Positions 6,931-10,033 of a stretch of 10,033 bases of DNA are shown here, piece after piece. The position numbers were made by a program, and so were the translations under genes. The stretch is from contig JASHWM010000162.1 of the NCBI GenBank assembly GCA_030044075.1, forward strand, positions 1 through 10,033. The letters run 5' to 3'. Position 1 is the first letter of the stretch; each line of letters starts with the position of its first letter. The notes beneath the pieces are model-generated. The model ran no database searches, was not told where the DNA came from, and saw nothing but the letters and a program-made list of their open reading frames with translations. This DNA is from Candidatus Rhabdochlamydia sp. GTDB taxonomy: Bacteria; Chlamydiota; Chlamydiia; Chlamydiales; Rhabdochlamydiaceae.

Positions 6931-6960
6931 TTGAAAAGAATTCGGGGGATCGTTTATAAG
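6931..6960 (+). promoter_or_regulatory. Predicted promoter of rpmJ-rpsN
   Basis: TTGAAA (6931-6936) and TATAAG (6955-6960) are 18 nt apart, each 5/6 to the housekeeping consensus. The start site would fall near 6967, leaving a leader of about 30 nt that carries TAGGA (6987-6991) just before the rpmJ ATG. This supports initiation of L36 at 6997 rather than at the in-frame upstream codons, which would lie on the promoter itself. Confidence 0.6.
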
Positions 6961-6996
6961 TTTTTAGCAACGTTCATTTTGAATTTTAGGACCGAC

Positions 6997-7134
6997 ATGA
7001 AAGTAAAAGCTTCTATAAAAGCAGATCCTTCAAAGGGCGATAAGATCGTGCGCAGGCAAGGCCGTGTGTATGTGATTAATAAAACTGATCCAAACCGCAA
7101 GCAGCGCCAAAAGGGCCCTGCTCGTAAAAAATAA
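6997..7134 (+). CDS. rpmJ: 50S ribosomal protein L36, zinc-free type (45 aa)
   Basis: Large-subunit protein L36. The sequence [16 protein letters not shown], then [20 protein letters not shown] and a KGPARKK tail, closely resembles chlamydial L36 including its extra C-terminal tail. It has no cysteine, so the zinc ribbon of the C+ form is absent. The ATG at 6997 is chosen because it matches the family N-terminus and has TAGGA five bases upstream; the in-frame extension to 6931 would translate the predicted promoter. It forms an operon with rpsN, 12 nt downstream. Confidence 0.95.
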   Translation: MKVKASIKADPSKGDKIVRRQGRVYVINKTDPNRKQRQKGPARKK

Positions 7135-7146
7135 TGATGAGAAAGT

Positions 7147-7452
7147 ATGGCTAAAAAATCTTCTATTGCAAAACAAAAGAAAAGAGAGCGCCTCGTTCAA
7201 CTGAAATGGGATAAGCGTAAAGAATTAAAAGATATTATTTACGACATGAACCGCAGCGACGAAGAGCGCACCGAAGCACAAATGAAATTAAATAAAATGT
7301 CGCGTAATTCTTCCCCAGTTCGTTTAAGAAACCGTTGCCAATTGACCGGACGTGCAAGGGGGTATTTACGCAAGTTTAAGCTTTCTCGCCTTTGTTTCCG
7401 AGAGCTGGCCAACAATGGGACGATCCCCGGCGTTGTAAAAGCTAGCTGGTAG
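7147..7452 (+). CDS. rpsN: 30S ribosomal protein S14 (101 aa)
   Basis: Small-subunit head protein that contacts 16S rRNA. It is the long, zinc-free form: [16 protein letters not shown] at the N-terminus and a C-terminal core [13 protein letters not shown], then [18 protein letters not shown], both diagnostic for S14. Only two isolated cysteines remain, so no zinc-binding CXXC pairs exist. The 101-residue length is usual for this form. It is the second gene of the rpmJ-rpsN operon, preceded by a weak GAGAAAG ribosome-binding site, and is followed within 10 nt by a strong terminator. Both L36 and S14 being zinc-free agrees with chlamydial practice. Confidence 0.96.
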   Translation: MAKKSSIAKQKKRERLVQLKWDKRKELKDIIYDMNRSDEERTEAQMKLNKMSRNSSPVRLRNRCQLTGRARGYLRKFKLSRLCFRELANNGTIPGVVKASW

Positions 7453-7458
7453 ATTTTC

Positions 7459-7489
7459 TTCCCTCGCTTTCTTGCGAGGGAATTTTTTT
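7459..7489 (+). terminator. Intrinsic terminator of rpmJ-rpsN
   Basis: A perfect 9-bp stem, TTCCCTCGC (7459-7467) with GCGAGGGAA (7474-7482), closes a 6-nt loop and is followed by seven T residues (7483-7489). It starts 6 nt after the rpsN stop codon. There is no T tract on the other side, so it acts on the plus strand only. Confidence 0.93.
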
Positions 7490-7498
7490 CATAACATT

Positions 7499-7527
7499 TT
7501 GACATCCTTTTTGAGCTTGACTATACT
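7499..7527 (+). promoter_or_regulatory. Near-consensus promoter for the Asp23-AmaP pair
   Basis: TTGACA (7499-7504) is a perfect -35 and TATACT (7522-7527) is 5/6 for the -10, with an exact 17-nt spacer. It lies 9 nt after the T tract of the rpsN terminator. Predicted start near 7534 gives a leader of about 27 nt. This is the strongest promoter seen in the window. Confidence 0.85.
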
Positions 7528-7547
7528 GATGTTCTTGTTAGGAATGT

Positions 7548-7552
7548 GGAGG
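7548..7552 (+). promoter_or_regulatory. Ribosome-binding site deciding the Asp23-family start
   Basis: GGAGG lies 8 nt before ATG 7561. An in-frame GTG at 7546 overlaps this site and would have no site of its own, so ATG 7561 is taken as the start. Confidence 0.8.
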
Positions 7553-7560
7553 ACATCACC

Positions 7561-7992
7561 ATGCATAGTAAACTCAAAGAAATCGATACAAAAGAACTGC
7601 AGCTTCCAGAAACTCTTTTCATAAGAGACATAGAAAACCGCGTCTTCCAGTCGATCGCTTTGCAATGCCTTGCGCGTATTGAAGGGATCGGCCTGATAGA
7701 AGGGGGATTCATTGACAACCTTCTGGGAAGAGATGTAGAAAGGGTCAAAGGGATCCATGTCGACCAAGACCAGAAAACCCATTCTGTCAAAATGAAGATC
7801 GAGCTCAATGTTGCCTATGGTGTCTCAATTCCTGAAAAAGCCGAAGAGATCCAGGACAAGATCGCAAGGGAAATTAGCAAATTGACAGGGCTGCATGTAG
7901 GATCGGTCCATCTTGTTTTCAAAAATCTGGTCATCAAAGACCATTTGCATAAAGAAAGCGAGGCGTTAGAGCTCGCAACAACCACAAACTAG
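7561..7992 (+). CDS. Asp23/Gls24 family envelope stress protein (143 aa)
   Basis: Member of the Asp23/Gls24 (DUF322) family, abundant cytoplasmic proteins that sit at the membrane through a partner anchor and are linked to envelope stress in Gram-positive bacteria. The family pattern is visible from residue 21: IRDIENRVFQSIALQCLARIEGI, read as an opening beta-helix unit to residue 43, then a GGFIDNLLGR segment (48-57), a strand MKIELNVAYGVSIPE (78-92), a helix with IQDKIAREISKLTG (97-110), and a closing strand VGSVHLVFKNLVI (113-125). The start at 7561 follows GGAGG. It is driven by the near-consensus promoter at 7499-7527 and forms an operon with the AmaP-like anchor gene 9 nt downstream. 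That pairing strongly supports the family call. The exact role in a chlamydia is unknown. Confidence 0.85.
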   Translation: MHSKLKEIDTKELQLPETLFIRDIENRVFQSIALQCLARIEGIGLIEGGFIDNLLGRDVERVKGIHVDQDQKTHSVKMKIELNVAYGVSIPEKAEEIQDKIAREISKLTGLHVGSVHLVFKNLVIKDHLHKESEALELATTTN

Positions 7993-8001
7993 GGTGGACA
8001 A

Positions 8002-8514
8002 ATGCGTAAGGGCCAACTATTATTTTCCGCATTCCATTTTTTTCTTTGCGTGTTTTTATTAGGGCTTGGCGTCGTGATCTTTTTCTTGCCAAGCCTCCCT
8101 GAGCTCCAGTTCAATTTGACGGAGCTGCTCCACAACGACCAGATGGTCCGTGTTGTGGGATTTGGGATTTTTTTCATGAGCTTTCTCTTCTTTTGGGGGC
8201 TTGGGAAAGCAAGCCAGATCCGTTTCTACGAGGTCAGCATGCAGTCCAAAGCATTGGAAGTCGTGGTGGATAGCACGATCATCCGCTCCTACGTCCAGAC
8301 GTATTGGACAGATCATTTCAAAGGGGAAGTGGAACTGCAAGACCTTGCAATACGCAAAGATGGCTCCTGGGAGATCGTTGCGAGGTTTTCCTCGGCCGAT
8401 CTGAAAAGACAGGAGCATATTCTGCAATCTACCGAGGAAGAACTCGGAAAGATCTTTGCTGAAAATTTTGGCTACACACGCCCCTTTATTGTCACAGCAA
8501 CTTTTTCTGTCTAG
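8002..8514 (+). CDS. AmaP-like membrane anchor for the Asp23-family protein (170 aa)
   Basis: Two membrane segments are clear: about residues 7-30 (LLFSAFHFFLCVFLLGLG and on) and 49-68 (VRVVGFGIFFMSFLFFWGLG), with a short loop between. A soluble domain of about 100 residues follows, with alternating strand-like and helical stretches. This matches the layout of AmaP, the alkaline shock response membrane anchor that recruits Asp23 to the membrane in Staphylococcus. Similarity is by architecture and context; the sequence itself is weakly conserved, so another small two-TM protein cannot be excluded. A GGTGGA site overlaps the end of the upstream stop codon, and the two genes are 9 nt apart. The gene converges on the M20 peptidase gene with an 11-nt gap. 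Confidence 0.7.
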   Translation: MRKGQLLFSAFHFFLCVFLLGLGVVIFFLPSLPELQFNLTELLHNDQMVRVVGFGIFFMSFLFFWGLGKASQIRFYEVSMQSKALEVVVDSTIIRSYVQTYWTDHFKGEVELQDLAIRKDGSWEIVARFSSADLKRQEHILQSTEEELGKIFAENFGYTRPFIVTATFSV

Positions 8515-8525
8515 TTTGATGAGGG

Positions 8526-9905
8526 CTAAAGAGGGCCCATCAGATCAAAAATCCTTACCACTGTGACAAACCCCTTTTCCATACGCTGAAAATCAAAGGA
8601 CTCGTTTGGCGCGTGGATATTGTCTTCTGCAAGGCCATAGCCTATTCCGACAACATCCGCCTGGATAGCATTGAGCAGGTCTGCAACGATCGGGATCGAT
8701 CCTCCCGATAAGATGTTCTCGCACCGGCGCCCTGTGGCGTCATGCACTGCTTGCGATGCAGCTTTTGCAAGCTTAGAGCCTAGGTTGCCGCGGAATGCCC
8801 GGCTTCCTTGGAAGACCGTGATATGGATCTTCATGCCTGGTACTACATTTTCCTTGAGGAATTGTGCTACCTGCTCGCCGATTTTTTGGGGGTCCTGGCG
8901 TGGAACGAGACGGCATGTCAACTTCGCCTTTGCTTCTCTTGGGATGACAGTTTTGATCCCATCCCCCGTGTATCCGCCGGACATCCCATTAATCTCCAAT
9001 GTCGGCCTAAAACAGTTGGCCTCGCCCATGGAGCGATCTTTTTCCCCGCCAAAAGCCTCGATCCCGTGTTCTTTTGAGTAGCGGGATTTTTCAAACCGAA
9101 AGGAAAACTGTTTGACCTCTTCTTCTGTTGCTTCATCAACATCATCATAAAATCCTTTCACCTGGACCCTTCCCTTGTCATCCCAGAGCTTTGCAAGGAG
9201 TTCGGCAAGAGCGCGGTTGGGGTTATATGCAATACCGCCATGGGCGCCCGAGTGAAGGTCGCTATGAGAACCGACAAGGGTTACTTCCAAGGCGATAAGG
9301 CCTCTTGCGCCAAAGTTAAGCGCAGGAGTTTCTTTGTCCATCTGTCCAAAATCGGGGATGAGCAGATAGTCAGCGCTCAGTTGATCTTTAATTTTTGGCA
9401 GGGCGCGTGCAAACCCGATGCTTGACGACTCTTCTTCCCCTTCGATGCAGAATTTTATATTCACGGGAAGGGGATCGCCCATCTCTTTCCAATACCTCAT
9501 TGCAAGGAGGGCGTAAAAGACCTGGCCTTTGTCATCAACAGCGCCTCGGGCATACACTAAACCTTCTCGCTCGGTTGGCTCAAAGGGGTCGCTCTTCCAG
9601 AGTGCAAGGGGATCGACAGGCTGCACATCATAATGCCCATAGACAAGCAGGGTAGATGCTTTAGGATTCCCGCAGTTTTCTTCGGCATAGACAATAGGAT
9701 AGTTCTCAGTTTCAATTTTCCGGGCCTTCAACCCGATTTTCTTTGTGATATACTGCTCAAGCCAATCAGCGCATGCGAGCGTCTGGTCTTTGAAGGACGG
9801 GTCCGCAGCGATGGACTTAAAACGCAAGAATTGGAAATAATCCTCTTTGATCTCCGCAAAATGATCATGGAACCATTGCCTGATGTCTGAAACTGATCGT
9901 GTCAT
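8526..9905 (-). CDS. M20 family metallopeptidase, dipeptidase type (459 aa)
   Basis: Zinc-dependent exopeptidase of the M20 family, closest in motif style to the carnosinase/CNDP-like dipeptidases. Expected dinuclear-site residues are all present: H91 and D93 in YGHYDVQP, bridging D124 in ARGAVDDKG, general base E158 and ligand E159 in IEGEEESSS, D185 in LIPDFG, and H431 in NIHAPNE. The DLHSGAHGG motif (216-224) marks the start of the dimerisation domain and contributes H218 to the partner site. The length fits the family. There is no signal peptide, so it is cytosolic and likely releases amino acids from host- or self-derived short peptides. The start at 9905 fits the family N-terminus, but no good ribosome-binding site precedes it. 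No promoter in 9906-10033 is convincing. Substrate cannot be told from sequence. Confidence 0.92.
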   Translation of the reverse strand: MTRSVSDIRQWFHDHFAEIKEDYFQFLRFKSIAADPSFKDQTLACADWLEQYITKKIGLKARKIETENYPIVYAEENCGNPKASTLLVYGHYDVQPVDPLALWKSDPFEPTEREGLVYARGAVDDKGQVFYALLAMRYWKEMGDPLPVNIKFCIEGEEESSSIGFARALPKIKDQLSADYLLIPDFGQMDKETPALNFGARGLIALEVTLVGSHSDLHSGAHGGIAYNPNRALAELLAKLWDDKGRVQVKGFYDDVDEATEEEVKQFSFRFEKSRYSKEHGIEAFGGEKDRSMGEANCFRPTLEINGMSGGYTGDGIKTVIPREAKAKLTCRLVPRQDPQKIGEQVAQFLKENVVPGMKIHITVFQGSRAFRGNLGSKLAKAASQAVHDATGRRCENILSGGSIPIVADLLNAIQADVVGIGYGLAEDNIHAPNESFDFQRMEKGFVTVVRIFDLMGPL

Positions 9906-10033
9906 AAAAAGCTAGGGGTATGGAAATTTCCACGATGATATGTGGGAGAAATATTTAGAGCAATAGAATCAAACCTTATCTGAATTGAAATTTTGTTCAA
10001 GTCAAAGCTAATTTCTACATATTCACTTCTTAA
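9906..10033. other. AT-rich leader region upstream of the M20 peptidase gene
   Basis: No gene is supported here. The minus strand has TTGACT at 10000-10005, but no acceptable -10 sits at normal spacing, so a promoter is only possible. No repeat or RNA structure was noticed. Confidence 0.4.

Noticed and set aside
6931..6996. N-terminal extension of L36 from the in-frame upstream start
   Set aside because: It covers the predicted promoter, does not match the L36 family, and ATG 6997 has its own ribosome-binding site.
8517..8542. Bulged hairpin (TGAT, GA bulge, GGGC pairing with GCCC, ATCA) between the AmaP-like and M20 genes as a bidirectional terminator
   Set aside because: The stem is short and bulged, overlaps the end of the M20 coding region and has no T tract on either strand.
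9976..10005. Promoter for the M20 gene with TTGACT at 10000-10005
   Set aside because: No acceptable -10 at 16-18 nt spacing; the TAAGGT candidate is 21 nt away.

Overview
The window looks like chromosomal DNA of an environmental (Parachlamydiales-type) chlamydia. The clearest sign is the ribosomal cluster in the middle. A cysteine-free L36 (rpmJ) is followed by a cysteine-poor S14 (rpsN), and L34 (rpmH) plus the RNase P protein (rnpA) diverge from them. From memory, this matches the rnpA-rpmH-rpmJ-rpsN order of Chlamydia trachomatis, and the L36 sequence is very close to the chlamydial one. A DsbH-like thioredoxin-fold protein nearby fits the same picture. The genus cannot be fixed from sequence reading alone; Waddlia or a relative is possible.

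Layout. At 1-191 is the 3' end of a gene whose last 191 bases recur at 94% identity at the end of the next gene (262-2850). These are therefore tandem members of a paralogous family of large, helix-rich proteins with a lysine-rich linker and a conserved C-terminal module; I recognise no known function. The second paralog converges on and overlaps by 8 nt a Tsr3/DTW-like aminocarboxypropyltransferase gene (2843-3328, minus). Divergent from that is a secreted DsbH-like thioredoxin-fold protein with a monothiol WCVWS active site (3385-4377). The minus strand then carries an apparent operon rpmH-rnpA-uvrD (6849 down to 4389). In it rnpA has no usual start codon except one lying inside rpmH, and rnpA and uvrD share an ATGA. 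In the other direction run rpmJ-rpsN (6997-7452), closed by a strong intrinsic terminator. A near-consensus promoter follows for an Asp23/Gls24 family gene and an AmaP-like membrane anchor gene (7561-8514). An M20 family metallopeptidase gene on the minus strand (8526-9905) ends the window.

Functionally, the centre is translation and RNA processing (L34, RNase P protein, L36, S14) linked to DNA repair (UvrD/Rep helicase). The flanks are envelope-related (periplasmic thioredoxin fold, Asp23/AmaP), catabolic (M20 peptidase), RNA-modifying (Tsr3-like) and lineage-specific (the tandem paralogs). No tRNA, rRNA, CRISPR array, insertion sequence or prophage gene was seen. There is no gene-free stretch over 300 bases; the longest are 6850-6996 and 9906-10033.
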